From NCBI GenBank assembly GCA_030538255.1, contig JAUNUI010000010.1, positions 1 to 64,000 of the forward strand: a stretch of DNA of 64,000 nucleotides, written 5' to 3'. Source of the stretch: Pelistega sp. GTDB lineage: Bacteria; Pseudomonadota; Gammaproteobacteria; Burkholderiales; Burkholderiaceae_B. Position 1 is the stretch's first letter, and each line of letters starts with the position of its first letter. Positions 27,649-36,762 of this stretch are shown piece after piece. The notes under the pieces were generated by a model, which worked only from the letters and a program-made list of their open reading frames with translations, was not told where the DNA came from and ran no database searches. Made by a program: the position numbers and the translations under genes.

Positions 27649-28404
27649 ATGGGCAAAAGACGAGGCCAGGACATTACGGGCGTGCTTTTACTTGACAAAC
27701 CTGAGGGTCTTTCAAGTAATCATGCTTTACAACGGGCTCGCCGTGCATTGGATGCCAAGAAAGGTGGTCATACTGGCACTTTAGATCCATTCGCCACTGG
27801 TTTATTAGTATGTTGCTTCGGTAAAGCGACGAAAATTTGTGGCCCTATGTTGAATGTCGATAAGACCTATGAAGCGACGCTTTCCCTTGGTACCGAAACA
27901 GACTCAGGGGATTTAACCGGTGAAGTGGTACAAGCAGCTGATCCTGAGTTTTCCGGCGTGAGCTTGGCTGAGGTTGAGACAGTTCTGCCCCAGTTTATGG
28001 GTGAAATTCAACAGATTCCACCGATGTATTCTGCCTTAAAGCGAGACGGTCGACCGCTTTATGAATATGCCCGTCAAGGCATTGAATTAGAGCGTGAACC
28101 CCGCACCGTAACCATTTATGCATTAAAATTACTCGAGTTTTCTGCGCGAGAATTACGACTGGAAGTGTTCTGTAGTAAAGGCACTTATATCCGTACATTA
28201 GCGCAAGATATTGGGCGTGCTTTAGGATGCTATGCACATTTAACTGCACTACGCCGCACGACGGTTGGCCCTTTTAAACTTGATGAAGCAGTAACCCTTG
28301 AGGGTTTTCAGGGCTTAGAGAATCCACAAGAGAAATTGCAAGACTTACAGACACTACCACCTGGGCTTGTTCCAGAGAAATTACTTCAAAAGGATATATT
28401 ATGA
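27649..28404 (+). CDS. truB: tRNA pseudouridine-55 synthase
   Basis: 251 residues. The TruB catalytic motif GGHTGTLDPFATGLL contains the nucleophilic Asp (about residue 46), and KGTYIRTLAQDIGRALG is the second conserved block. It makes pseudouridine 55 in the T-loop of tRNAs. It is shorter than the ~310 of E. coli TruB: the C-terminal PUA-like region is reduced, as in some relatives. Its stop overlaps the typA start (ATGA). Confidence 0.95.
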   Translation: MGKRRGQDITGVLLLDKPEGLSSNHALQRARRALDAKKGGHTGTLDPFATGLLVCCFGKATKICGPMLNVDKTYEATLSLGTETDSGDLTGEVVQAADPEFSGVSLAEVETVLPQFMGEIQQIPPMYSALKRDGRPLYEYARQGIELEREPRTVTIYALKLLEFSARELRLEVFCSKGTYIRTLAQDIGRALGCYAHLTALRRTTVGPFKLDEAVTLEGFQGLENPQEKLQDLQTLPPGLVPEKLLQKDIL

Positions 28405-30224
28405 GCCGCGCGCTCCGTAACATTGCCATTATTGCTCACGTTGACCACGGTAAAACCACCATGGTTGACCAATTATTACGCCAAGCAGGCACTTTCCGTG
28501 ACAATCAGCATATCGCTGAACGAGTGATGGACTCAGGTGACATTGAGAAAGAGCGTGGTATTACTATTCTGTCTAAAAACTGTGCGGTTGAGTACGAAGG
28601 TACGCACATTAATATTATTGATACCCCAGGACACGCGGACTTCGGTGGTGAAGTTGAGCGTGTATTGTCCATGGTTGATGGTGTTTTATTGTTAGTGGAC
28701 TCTGTTGAAGGTCCAATGCCACAAACTCGCTTTGTGACGAAAAAAGCCTTGGCGCTAGGCTTGAAGCCAATTGTTGTGGTGAATAAGATTGACCGTCCAG
28801 GCGCACGTCCTGATTTCGTCGTGAATACCACATTTGACCTATTTGATAAATTAGGTGCGACCGATGAACAGTTAGACTTCCCAATCGTGTATGCATCAGG
28901 TTTATCAGGTTTTGCAGGTTTAACTGAAGACGTACGTGAAGGCGATATGCGCCCATTGTTTGAGACAATTCTGAAATATGTCCCACAACGTGACGATGAT
29001 AAAGACGGTCCATTGCAACTGCAAATTATCTCGCTAGACTACAACAGCTACGTAGGTAAGATTGGTGTAGGTCGTGTTAACCGTGGTCGTGTCCGTCCTG
29101 GTCAAGAAGTGGTGGTTAAGTTTGGTCCTGAAGGACAAGCCTCTAAAGGCCGCATTAATCAAGTCTTTAAATTTAAAGGACTTGAGCGTGAATTAGTTGA
29201 TAGTGCGGAAGCCGGTGATATTGTCCTCGTTAATGGTATTGAAGAAATTGGTATTGGATGTACTTTATGTGATCCAGCCAAACCTGAAGCGCTACCAATG
29301 TTAAAAATTGACGAACCAACATTAACCATGAACTTTATGGTGAATACTTCGCCATTAGCCGGCCGTGAAGGTAAGTTCGTGACCAGCCGTCAAATTCGTG
29401 ATCGCTTGAATCTTGAATTAAAATCTAACGTGGCTTTACGTGTGACAGATACACCTGACGATACCGTTTTCGAAGTAAGTGGTCGTGGTGAGTTGCATCT
29501 AACTATTCTTTTAGAGAATATGCGTCGTGAAGGTTATGAATTAGCCGTATCGCGTCCGCGCGTCGTTTATAAAGAAATTGATGGTGTTCGTCATGAGCCA
29601 ATGGAGCTCTTAACCGTTGACCTAGAAGATGAGCACCAAGGTGGCATCATGGAAGAGCTTGGCCGTCGTAAGGGTGAGCTTTTAGATATGCAATCGGATG
29701 GTCGTGGCCGTACCCGTCTTGAGTATCGTATTCCTGCCCGTGGTTTGATTGGTTTCTCTACAGAGTTCTTATCGATGACTCGTGGTACAGGCTTGATGAG
29801 CCATATTTTCGATGACTATGCGCCGCTACGTGAAGGTAGTATCGGTGAGCGCCGTAATGGTGTGTTGATTAGCCAAGATAATGGTGATGCCGTGGCTTAC
29901 GCTTTGTGGAAACTACAAGACCGTGGTCGTATGTTTGTTTCACCAGGTGAACCATTGTATGAGGGCATGATTATCGGTATTCACTCACGTGATAATGACT
30001 TAGTGGTTAACCCAATTAAGGGTAAGCAATTAACCAACGTGCGTGCTTCAGGTACTGATGAAGCCGTGCGCTTAGTGCCACCAATCAAGCTGAACCTAGA
30101 ATATGCGGTTGAGTTTATTGATGATGATGAGTTAGTTGAGGTGACACCTAAGAGCATTCGTCTACGTAAGCGCCATCTACTTGAGCACGAGCGTAAACGT
30201 GCAGCTCGTGAAGCAAGTGCATAA
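28401..30224 (+). CDS. typA: Ribosome-associated GTPase TypA/BipA
   Basis: 607 residues, full length. The GTPase motifs are AHVDHGKTT (about 12-20), DTPGHADF and NKIDRPGA, followed by EF-G-like domains II, III and V and the TypA-specific C-terminal domain (about 480-607). It binds 70S ribosomes or 50S precursors and supports assembly and growth in cold or stress. It overlaps truB by four bases and closes the translation operon; a strong terminator follows about 100 bases later. Confidence 0.97.
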   Translation: MSRALRNIAIIAHVDHGKTTMVDQLLRQAGTFRDNQHIAERVMDSGDIEKERGITILSKNCAVEYEGTHINIIDTPGHADFGGEVERVLSMVDGVLLLVDSVEGPMPQTRFVTKKALALGLKPIVVVNKIDRPGARPDFVVNTTFDLFDKLGATDEQLDFPIVYASGLSGFAGLTEDVREGDMRPLFETILKYVPQRDDDKDGPLQLQIISLDYNSYVGKIGVGRVNRGRVRPGQEVVVKFGPEGQASKGRINQVFKFKGLERELVDSAEAGDIVLVNGIEEIGIGCTLCDPAKPEALPMLKIDEPTLTMNFMVNTSPLAGREGKFVTSRQIRDRLNLELKSNVALRVTDTPDDTVFEVSGRGELHLTILLENMRREGYELAVSRPRVVYKEIDGVRHEPMELLTVDLEDEHQGGIMEELGRRKGELLDMQSDGRGRTRLEYRIPARGLIGFSTEFLSMTRGTGLMSHIFDDYAPLREGSIGERRNGVLISQDNGDAVAYALWKLQDRGRMFVSPGEPLYEGMIIGIHSRDNDLVVNPIKGKQLTNVRASGTDEAVRLVPPIKLNLEYAVEFIDDDELVEVTPKSIRLRKRHLLEHERKRAAREASA

Positions 30225-30792
30225 TGAGTCTTCAGTCTAGTGCGAGCGAGTATTGTAGTATAGATTTATCGCTAAGAGCTTATCACGACATAACGTAGTC
30301 TCGTCACTGAGCGCTTGATCAAACCTAGTAAGGTCGTAAGACCTTAGCTAGGTTTTTTCGTATATTAGGACGCGTCTTAAACTCTCGTTCTTGTGGGCGT
30401 GGCGGTCATCAAAGATTTAATCAGTAGTTATTTGATTAATATCAGTAGCCAAGTGATGAAAAATTCATTATCATGGTTCGTATTGTGCTTTAGTGATGTG
30501 ATGCTAATGCTATCGAGGTGTTTTTTGTTGAGTGCCCATGGTGTTTTCCTTGCGAATGACACGAGTCTTTCATGAACATCGCTTGTCGTCCATGGTGATT
30601 CATCATTTTTAAGTTGGTGTTTTTGCCATGGCAGAGCGTTGTAGTTGAAGTAATGCCTTTTTCTTGACGCGGTACGGTGCTATGTTGGCGCAGTACGGTA
30701 TTTTAGTTGTAGTAGGGCGCTTTCAATTAAGCAGTGCCTTTTTCTTGATTTTCAATTCTTCGAGTTTATTTTCGTCTTTGTAGATCCCCGAT
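30225..30792. other. Intergenic region typA - DUF2946 gene
   Basis: About 570 bases. The first part holds the typA terminator. The segment TGCCTTTTTCTTGA occurs twice about 80 bases apart (near 30653 and 30734), with GGTACGGT-like phrases between, another weak tandem duplication. A 60-codon plus-strand frame at 30393-30575 has no RBS or family support. Confidence 0.5.
30322..30358 (+). terminator. Strong intrinsic terminator after typA
   Basis: AACCTAG-TAAGGTC (30322-30335) pairs with GACCTTA-GCTAGGTT (30340-30354) in a 14-bp stem with one bulge and a GTAA loop, followed by six Ts. It should end the rimP-typA transcript. Confidence 0.92.
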
Positions 30793-31215
30793 ATGGCCAA
30801 TTTACGTAAACAACAGGCAGTTAGGCAAGGCCGATCAGTATATCTGATTGCGGTATTTGCTGTCTTGTTTGCGTTGCGTAGCTTAGTGCCCGTCGGCTTT
30901 ATGCCTGACCAGGCGTCTTTCAGTGAAGGCAAAATTCGGATAGAAATTTGTGGCCCTGATGGCGTTTCGTATAGTTATATTAATCTCGCCTCAGAGTCCT
31001 CGCCACAACGCGGCGGCTCACATACAACGTCAGCATACTCGTGTATATTCTGTGTGCTTTCAGCGCAAGGTCTGATGAGTGGTAGTAGTGCAGACTATTT
31101 GCATGTACAGCCGCTTGTTTTAACCGATTCATTTATACTCCAAACCACTGAATTCATTCCTGCACAATTTGCAGGTCCCCCTTTAGGAGCGAGAGCGCCC
31201 CCAGTGCTCAGCTAA
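30793..31215 (+). CDS. DUF2946 domain protein
   Basis: 140 residues. Diagnostic features of DUF2946 are present: an N-terminal hydrophobic segment (SVYLIAVFAVLFALRSLVP) followed by GFMPD, a central CG near the EICGPDG segment, a CxxC (SCIFCVLSAQG) and the C-terminal motif AGPPLGARAPP. Members are small secreted or membrane-anchored proteins, often near copper or TonB-receptor genes, of unknown function; the CxxC suggests metal or redox chemistry. No such neighbours exist here. The RBS is poor. Confidence 0.75.
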   Translation: MANLRKQQAVRQGRSVYLIAVFAVLFALRSLVPVGFMPDQASFSEGKIRIEICGPDGVSYSYINLASESSPQRGGSHTTSAYSCIFCVLSAQGLMSGSSADYLHVQPLVLTDSFILQTTEFIPAQFAGPPLGARAPPVLS

Positions 31216-31424
31216 AGGGTTGGCTTGAATTTACCCCAAGCTAGTTTGTCGCACTAGTTGCCTCTTACTGAGTGCGGCAAAGAGCTAATCCGTAGTAGCA
31301 AACTTTAATTAGCATTCTTCCTCTTATGTTAATGAAAAGTAATTCCCTGTCTATTACGGATTGGCGCGAAGAAAAGAGATATGGTATTGTTAGTCATTGT
31401 GTAAATAAAAATAAGGAAACATCA

Positions 31425-32324
31425 ATGGCTAAGAATTCGAAAAATGGCTTTAAACCAGGTTTTTCAGATCGTTATCGCATAGAAGACGGTAGTAAGTTTG
31501 TACTCGCAGAGCAATCTACTGAGCCTGCGATCAAATTCAATAACGGCGATGCTAAAGAATTATTAGAAGATATCGTTGAAGAAATTTCAGAATTGCAAAA
31601 TAAGCTCTATGCTGATAATAAGTGGGCCTTATTGTTAGTCTTTCAGGCCATGGATGCGGCGGGTAAAGATTCCACTATCAAGAATATTCTCACAGGCGTG
31701 AATCCACAAGGTGTGGATGTGTTTTCATTCAAGGCGCCAAGCACTTTAGAGCAGGATCATACCTATTTATGGCGTACTGACTTGGTGGCACCTGAGCGCG
31801 GCAAAATTGGTGTCTTTAATCGCTCTTACTATGAAGAGACCTTGGTCGTGCGCGTGCACCCAGAGATCTTGGCTAAACAGCACTTAGATAAGTCATTGAT
31901 TACCGAGAATATCTGGCATGAACGCTTTGAAGATATTCGCCACCGGGAGAAGCACTTACGCCGCAATGGGACAGTTGTCTTGAAGTTCTTCTTAAATATT
32001 TCTCGTGCAGAACAGAAGCAGCGCTTTCTTGATCGTATTGATCGCCCACAGAAGAATTGGAAATTTGAAAAAGCCGATATCCATGAACGCCAATTCTGGA
32101 ATGATTATATGCACGCCTATGAAGAGACCATTCGTCACACAGCGACTGAAGAAGCGCCTTGGTATGTCATACCAGGCGATAGCAAACCATTTGCACGCTT
32201 AATGGTTGCGGATGCGGTACATCAGGCTTTAGAGAAGTTAGATCTGAAGTATCCAGAACTGCACCCAGGTGAGTTAGATTATTTGGCCCAGTGTCGTCAG
32301 ATCTTGATGAATGAGAATGACTGA
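31425..32324 (+). CDS. PPK2-family polyphosphate:nucleotide phosphotransferase
   Basis: 299 residues from ATG 31425, fixed by AAGGA at 31413-31417 (spacing seven); an in-frame ATG at 31326 lacks an RBS. The Walker A variant MDAAGKDSTIK and the lid region with FNRSYYEETLVVRVHPE are hallmarks of the PPK2 family that moves phosphate between polyphosphate and nucleotides. The enzyme is cytosolic. Subclass (AMP, ADP or broad) cannot be set by eye. Polyphosphate metabolism often accompanies PHA storage, and PHA genes are 15 kb away, but no operon link exists. The stop codon lies inside a tandem repeat. Confidence 0.85.
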   Translation: MAKNSKNGFKPGFSDRYRIEDGSKFVLAEQSTEPAIKFNNGDAKELLEDIVEEISELQNKLYADNKWALLLVFQAMDAAGKDSTIKNILTGVNPQGVDVFSFKAPSTLEQDHTYLWRTDLVAPERGKIGVFNRSYYEETLVVRVHPEILAKQHLDKSLITENIWHERFEDIRHREKHLRRNGTVVLKFFLNISRAEQKQRFLDRIDRPQKNWKFEKADIHERQFWNDYMHAYEETIRHTATEEAPWYVIPGDSKPFARLMVADAVHQALEKLDLKYPELHPGELDYLAQCRQILMNEND

Positions 32325-32470
32325 TTGTCATGAATGATAATGAGGGATTCTTGATGAGTGAGACTGACTAAATCGCATGGATGGGAATGACTGATTGTCA
32401 TGAATGGTAATGAGTGCCTCTTGATGAGTGATACTGGCTGAATGATTGATAAATGGCAATGACTGATTGC
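32315..32470. repeat. 70-bp tandem repeat overlapping the PPK2 stop codon
   Basis: The block AATGACTGATTGTCATGAAT starts at 32316 and again at 32386, with TCTTGATGAGTGA-type sequence in each unit; a third partial copy starts at 32458. The first copy includes the last codons and TGA of the PPK2 gene (32322-32324), so the duplication spread from the gene's 3' end into the intergenic region. Confidence 0.82.
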
Positions 32471-32714
32471 GAGTAGGGTGTTTAAGTTCTGGCGCTTTCT
32501 GTTTTTAGATGGGGGTAGGGGCCGAGTGGGAGTGAGGATAGTAAGTATTTCTATGCGTGAGAGCTCGGCTAAATGTTGTATAGTAGTTTGATAAAAATTT
32601 GGATCGACTATCACTGTATATGAACAATTTCATGAGTCTACTTTTGATTCTAAATCAGTCTTTGAGTATTCAATTTAATTGCTCAATAAATCCATACCAG
32701 TCTAATCTAGGCAT

Positions 32715-32746
32715 AAAAAAAGCACTCATCAATTAAGATAAGTGCT
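32715..32746 (-). terminator. Terminator of tRNA-Asn
   Basis: On the minus strand AGCACTTATC (32737-32746) pairs with GATGAGTGCT (32721-32730) with one G-U pair, a 6-base loop and then a run of Ts (plus-strand A-run 32715-32720). It lies 12 bases past the tRNA. Confidence 0.82.
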
Positions 32747-32758
32747 TTTTGAATTCTT

Positions 32759-32834
32759 TGGCTGCCCAAACTGGGTTCGAACCAGTGACCTGCGGATTAA
32801 CAGTCCGTCGCTCTACCGACTGAGCTATTGGGCA
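32759..32834 (-). tRNA. tRNA-Asn (GTT)
   Basis: 76 bases including CCA. The acceptor stem TGCCCAA/TTGGGCA pairs fully, the D-loop GCTCAGTCGGTAGAGC and T-arm GGTTCGAACC are canonical, and the anticodon loop CTGTTAA reads GTT (Asn). Confidence 0.95.
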
Positions 32835-33333
32835 ACTAATAAAAATATAATTATGACCGATTTTTTACTTGATTGCAAGTTTTTTGCATATTTTTGTTGT
32901 AAAACAACAAATTCTTACTTAATCTGCTAATTAAATTAAGGATTTCCTCTTCTTTAATATGCTCTATTAAGATCTCCATAGGCCTAAACCAAGATATTCA
33001 TAATAGACTGATTAAGAGCAGAAACTTATCAGATCAATTGACCGATTCATCTATATTTCTGTCAAGAACGAAATAATAACATAGCTAGGATTTAATGCAA
33101 GTGTTTTTTGATGAGAAATTAAAATCATATGTAGGATCGTGTTGTTTGGATTGGGGGTGACTTTGTTTCACCATGATGAATTCTATGAGGCACGCTCAGT
33201 AAGACATGATATATTTATTATAAAGTTCTAGAGACTATCGGCGATGTACAGATTATTCTTGATTCCTTTGCTGATAAGTCATGTAGTTACACTGAGAATT
33301 GAAGCAAAAATAGGAAACTACTAGGAGTTTGAA
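32835..33333. other. AT-rich intergenic boundary of the accessory island
   Basis: About 500 bases between tRNA-Asn and the first island gene. AT-rich with no supported gene, IS end or obvious att repeat of the tRNA 3' end. A short open stretch near 33140-33230 (reads LGVTLFHHDEFYEARS before a stop) might be a gene remnant but I cannot assign it. Confidence 0.45.
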
Positions 33334-34518
33334 ATGACGAGACCTACAGGGCAAGGCAATCAACAGTTTGTTAACCCCTCTAAAATAAATAATATAAGGT
33401 TTAGTTGTGGCGCGTTGCAGGGTGATTTTGAGTCGCTTTTGCCTTTTTTCTTTGTGGCTTGGCCTGGCGCAATGTATCAAAATTTTAGATTAAGAATGAG
33501 CAAAAAGGAAAAAGGTTTATTCACATTAGGAGAAAAACATGAAAATTCGAATAGCTTTACTCCTTATCTTGGATTTTTATTGCCAATAGAAGCTTGTCGA
33601 GATATTAGAATAAAACAAATTTTTCGAGAAATCCCTTCAATAATCAATTCTGCGTCTTTGGCTTTATCAGATAGACGTGTCAAAGTCCAAGAAAAACTTG
33701 ATAAAGCATTTAATCAAGAAGTTAAGTTGGTAAGCCATGAAATGCTTAATAATTTTTTTCAGCTTGAACCAAGTGTTGCAATTTTCCAATACTTAAACCA
33801 GTGTTTTGAATATATTACTGAACTTCAAATTGATAATGGATATATAGAAATCATTAGCTTGGAGCGTTTTCCTTGGGATAATTATGGTGAACTTATAGAG
33901 TGGAAATATAGATTGCCAATGCCGACAGATGTGGGAATGAGAAGACTAGAAAATTTGAGCGTCTATTTTGTATGTGGCAATGTTTTTAAAGCAGTTGATT
34001 TATTTTCAATAGCTAGAGCAGATGATAGAGAGTTGGGTAGACCTACAGAAATCCCTCTTAAGTGGTTCAAACTAGATCCGAACATTAAGCCTGCTGACTT
34101 CAAGATTAGATTTGAAGCTATAGATTGCTATGGTTGGATAGATCTTCATATAACATTTGAGGATTGTGAACTGATAGTGAACTTATCAGAGGTGTATAAC
34201 CCTTTTTATAGTTTATTGACATTTGGGCAAGAAGTAGCTGAGGGTGATTTACCTATTCAGATAACAATTGATGAAGAAAGTTGGGAAACCGTCTTAAGTG
34301 TGTTTAACACTGGTAATTCAACGCTAATTTTTATTCGAGCAGCAAAGAAGTATACTGGTGAAATATTTATAGAAGGTGTTGTAGATCGTAAGCTTTTTGC
34401 ATCCGCATTGCGAGCGGAATTGATACGGTTTTTTAATGATGAGTTTGATCCTGCGTTGTGGGACTCCTACGAACCAGATGAAGATGATCCAAATCCTATT
34501 AGTATCACTAAAGAATAA
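33334..34518 (+). CDS. Unknown 394-aa accessory protein
   Basis: Not recognised. AGGAG about eight bases before the ATG supports the start; in-frame ATGs further in are possible. No signal peptide or membrane segment is seen. The protein is mixed alpha/beta with many aromatic residues and an acidic C-terminus (DSYEPDEDDPNP). Codon use and base composition are AT-richer than the flanking core genes, which suggests acquisition. It heads the 33.3-37.1 kb island that also holds small membrane proteins and an ADP-ribosylglycohydrolase; an immunity or defence-related role is possible but rests on context only. Confidence 0.6.
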   Translation: MTRPTGQGNQQFVNPSKINNIRFSCGALQGDFESLLPFFFVAWPGAMYQNFRLRMSKKEKGLFTLGEKHENSNSFTPYLGFLLPIEACRDIRIKQIFREIPSIINSASLALSDRRVKVQEKLDKAFNQEVKLVSHEMLNNFFQLEPSVAIFQYLNQCFEYITELQIDNGYIEIISLERFPWDNYGELIEWKYRLPMPTDVGMRRLENLSVYFVCGNVFKAVDLFSIARADDRELGRPTEIPLKWFKLDPNIKPADFKIRFEAIDCYGWIDLHITFEDCELIVNLSEVYNPFYSLLTFGQEVAEGDLPIQITIDEESWETVLSVFNTGNSTLIFIRAAKKYTGEIFIEGVVDRKLFASALRAELIRFFNDEFDPALWDSYEPDEDDPNPISITKE

Positions 34519-34601
34519 GTGCTTAATCACCCATGGATTACTTCAGCAAAAGAGTGAGTTATTTTTCTCAATACAATCTGATAAATTTGGTAGAGTGATC
34601 A

Positions 34602-34706
34602 ATGATTTACTTAATCGTCGGTGGTGACTTTGATGCTTTGGGTGTGGACATATACTCAACTAAGGTTATAGTGATACGCCTCATTTGGATATTTGATGTA
34701 TTTTAG
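34602..34706 (+). pseudogene. Internally deleted copy of the 36763-37068 gene
   Basis: The first ~70 bases match the start of the intact gene at 36763 with one change (GGC to GAC, Gly16 to Asp). The sequence then jumps from ...TTATAGTG directly to ATACGCCTCATTTGGATATT, the end of the intact gene. The join is at AGTG, present at both ends in the intact copy (36831-36834 and 37042-37045), so 211 bases were lost and the frame shifted; translation ends at TAG 34704-34706 after 34 codons. The copy lacks the GAGGAG RBS of the intact gene. Clearly a pseudogene. Confidence 0.92.
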
Positions 34707-34843
34707 AATCTTAGATATTTTGAGGCGTATCTTTCAGTTTACAAATATGTCAATTAACAATTCTGTAAGAGGGCGATATAAGATTTGCTCATTTGATGTA
34801 AAAGAATTAAAGTTTACTGTATAGATACTTGGATTATATTCTT

Positions 34844-35257
34844 ATGAGTAAATTGGAGTTTGAAATAATCGTGGGTGATTTCCCTAGTGGTACCGCGCAT
34901 ATTGAGGATAGGTGCATTATTTTCCCACAGGAATTACGCTCTGATATCGATCGAGATTGGGCTGGTATACAGCGTCTTGATATATTGCGCCTAGACGAAC
35001 CCCTGGACAAGCTTGAGTCGCAACGTAGTTTTGTTCATATTGTTATGTTTGCAGTTCTCGGCAGTCTGTTCTATGGTGTTGTGGGTTTGTGTATTGGTAT
35101 TATGTTAGGTTTTTTCATCAAAAAAGAGAAGGCAGGAGACGTGCACTTTTATGCTAAATTTGATGATGGGCGTGATTTTTATGCAAGAGCACAGCTTAAG
35201 GTTTATCGTAAGCTTGAGCAATTAAGTATGCCAAGTCATCGTAAGACTAAAACCTAA
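34844..35257 (+). CDS. Small protein with central membrane segment, unknown
   Basis: 137 residues from ATG 34844 (an in-frame TTG at 34829 is an alternative). About 65 polar residues (FEIIVGDFPSGTAHIEDRCI) precede a Gly-rich hydrophobic stretch (IVMFAVLGSLFYGVVGLCIG) and a short domain with FYAKFDDGRDFYARA. The layout (strand-rich N-terminus, Gly-zipper hydrophobic segment, then a FxDGR strand) mirrors the protein at 36763, so the two are probably distant paralogues. No database family recognised. Possible inner membrane immunity-like protein. Confidence 0.6.
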   Translation: MSKLEFEIIVGDFPSGTAHIEDRCIIFPQELRSDIDRDWAGIQRLDILRLDEPLDKLESQRSFVHIVMFAVLGSLFYGVVGLCIGIMLGFFIKKEKAGDVHFYAKFDDGRDFYARAQLKVYRKLEQLSMPSHRKTKT

Positions 35258-35503
35258 TGAGTGTTTAACTGGCTCCCTATATCGTATTTATTCGTCTATT
35301 GCTGATAATTGGCTTTAGCTTAATGTATTCTAGATAAATGATAATCTGTAGTATAAGTCTTCTGAAAAAGGTTACTTAAAATAAAATATATTGTATTTCC
35401 CGATAAATATTTTAAATTTTATCTATTGATAACATTGAATTCTAGTAATTAAAGCTTAAAATGGTAAAATTGTAGTTCTAATACTAGAATTTTGGAGCTG
35501 GAT

Positions 35504-35710
35504 ATGAATGATAAAAATGAGTGGGGACTTGGCTCTCGTTTTGTCAATGGCGAAGGTGGAATTATTGTCCACTCATCTAGTGATGAAAATGAAAGCGACG
35601 GTTGGTTTATCCCCCCTGGATCCACGTTCGCCGAAAACGGTGAATTAATCGTTCCACCTGGTTATATTTTTAATGAAGAGACTGAAACCTATTTTAAGGA
35701 GTCTGAGTGA
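35504..35710 (+). CDS. 68-aa acidic protein coupled to ADP-ribosylglycohydrolase
   Basis: GGAG at 35494-35497 lies six bases before ATG 35504. The protein is acidic and soluble, with a Trp/Pro/Gly-rich pattern in its second half: FIPPGSTFAENGE followed by IVPPGYIFNEETE, two versions of a PPGxxF motif. No family recognised. Its stop (TGA 35708-35710) overlaps the GTG start of the next gene (GTGA), so the two should be made together. It could be a partner, regulator or target of the hydrolase. Confidence 0.6.
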   Translation: MNDKNEWGLGSRFVNGEGGIIVHSSSDENESDGWFIPPGSTFAENGELIVPPGYIFNEETETYFKESE

Positions 35711-36591
35711 ATCAGCTAAGCGAATGGGCGAGAGGTTGTTTACTGGGGCTTGCTGTTGGTGATGCACTAGGTACCACCTTAGAGTTCACGCAAAGAGACA
35801 GTCAACCGCATCACACAGAGATGCTTGGTGGTGGCTTCTATGATCTTAAGCCAGGTCAGTGGACAGATGACACGGCCATGGCTCTCGCTTTGGCAAATAG
35901 TCTAACGAACTGCGAGGGGTTTAATCCTAAGGATGTTTTAGACTGTTTTCTAGCTTGGCTAGATAGCGGTGATTATTCATGCACGGGTCTCTGCTTTGAT
36001 ATTGGTAATGCTACCCTAGCATCTTTAACAGCTTATCGTCGTACGGGGCAAGTTAGTCCTGTTATGGATTCTGCAGGTAATGGCTCGTTGATGCGCCTTG
36101 CGCCTGCTGTTATATTTGCCAAGAGTCGTGAAAGCGCTGTTCGATTAGCTGTTGAGCAAAGTGAGTTAACACATGGTGCCGCACAAGCCGTCCAAGCCTG
36201 CCAACTGTTCGCTGAGATGCTTTGGGATGTGCGCGAAGGTGCTGACAAAGAACATGTGCTGAGAGCTAGAAACTGGGAAGGTGATGCAGCAATTGCCGCC
36301 ATCGCAGCAGGTGCGTGGAAAAATAAATCTCGCAAAGAAATATCGTCATCGGGCTATGTGATTCACACACTTGAAGCCGCATTATGGTGTATTTCTCAAG
36401 CGGAAAGCTTTGAGCAAGCCCTTATTATGGCTGTGAATCTAGGTGATGATGCTGATACAGTTGGTGCCGTTACAGGTCAACTAGCCGGAGCACTCTGGGG
36501 CGTCTCTTCTATTCCTAAACGATGGCTTGTACCTCTTGCTTGGAAAAAGGACATCTTAAAAATTGCAGATCAATTGTCCTCTGTAAAGTAG
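35707..36591 (+). CDS. ADP-ribosylglycohydrolase (DraG/ARH family)
   Basis: 294 residues, family length, GTG start overlapping the previous stop. Family motifs are complete: GLAVGDALGTTLEF at the N-terminus, WTDDTAMAL with metal-binding T53-D54-D55, AGNGSLMRLAPA, and GDDADTVGAVTGQLAGALWG with D247, D248, D250 and T251. All Mg-binding acidic residues are present, so it should be active in removing ADP-ribose from protein or nucleic acid. Relatives reverse regulatory ADP-ribosylation (DraG) or protect cells from ADP-ribosylating effectors (the Tri1 immunity protein of the T6SS effector Tre1). No ADP-ribosyltransferase gene lies in the window. Confidence 0.9.
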   Translation: MNQLSEWARGCLLGLAVGDALGTTLEFTQRDSQPHHTEMLGGGFYDLKPGQWTDDTAMALALANSLTNCEGFNPKDVLDCFLAWLDSGDYSCTGLCFDIGNATLASLTAYRRTGQVSPVMDSAGNGSLMRLAPAVIFAKSRESAVRLAVEQSELTHGAAQAVQACQLFAEMLWDVREGADKEHVLRARNWEGDAAIAAIAAGAWKNKSRKEISSSGYVIHTLEAALWCISQAESFEQALIMAVNLGDDADTVGAVTGQLAGALWGVSSIPKRWLVPLAWKKDILKIADQLSSVK

Positions 36592-36762
36592 AATATGTTT
36601 TGCTAGTATTTTAGATAAATATTTACCTGTTTAGTTTAGAATGACTTTCTAATTCATACGTTTATCTATATTCGCGTAATATAAGCGATGAGTTTTATGA
36701 CTATTTAATAGCACCTTTACGATGATGGTTACCTTGCTTTTTGTTAGCTTTCGAGGAGAAAA

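Noticed and set aside
30393-30575. 60-codon plus-strand frame after typA
   Set aside because: No RBS, follows a strong terminator and shows no conserved features.
32742-32930. 62-codon frame over tRNA-Asn
   Set aside because: Its first half is the tRNA gene read in antisense; not a coding sequence.
32759-33333. tRNA-Asn as an integration site for the accessory island
   Set aside because: No second copy of the tRNA 3' end was found near 37.1 kb and no integrase is present, so the idea lacks support.
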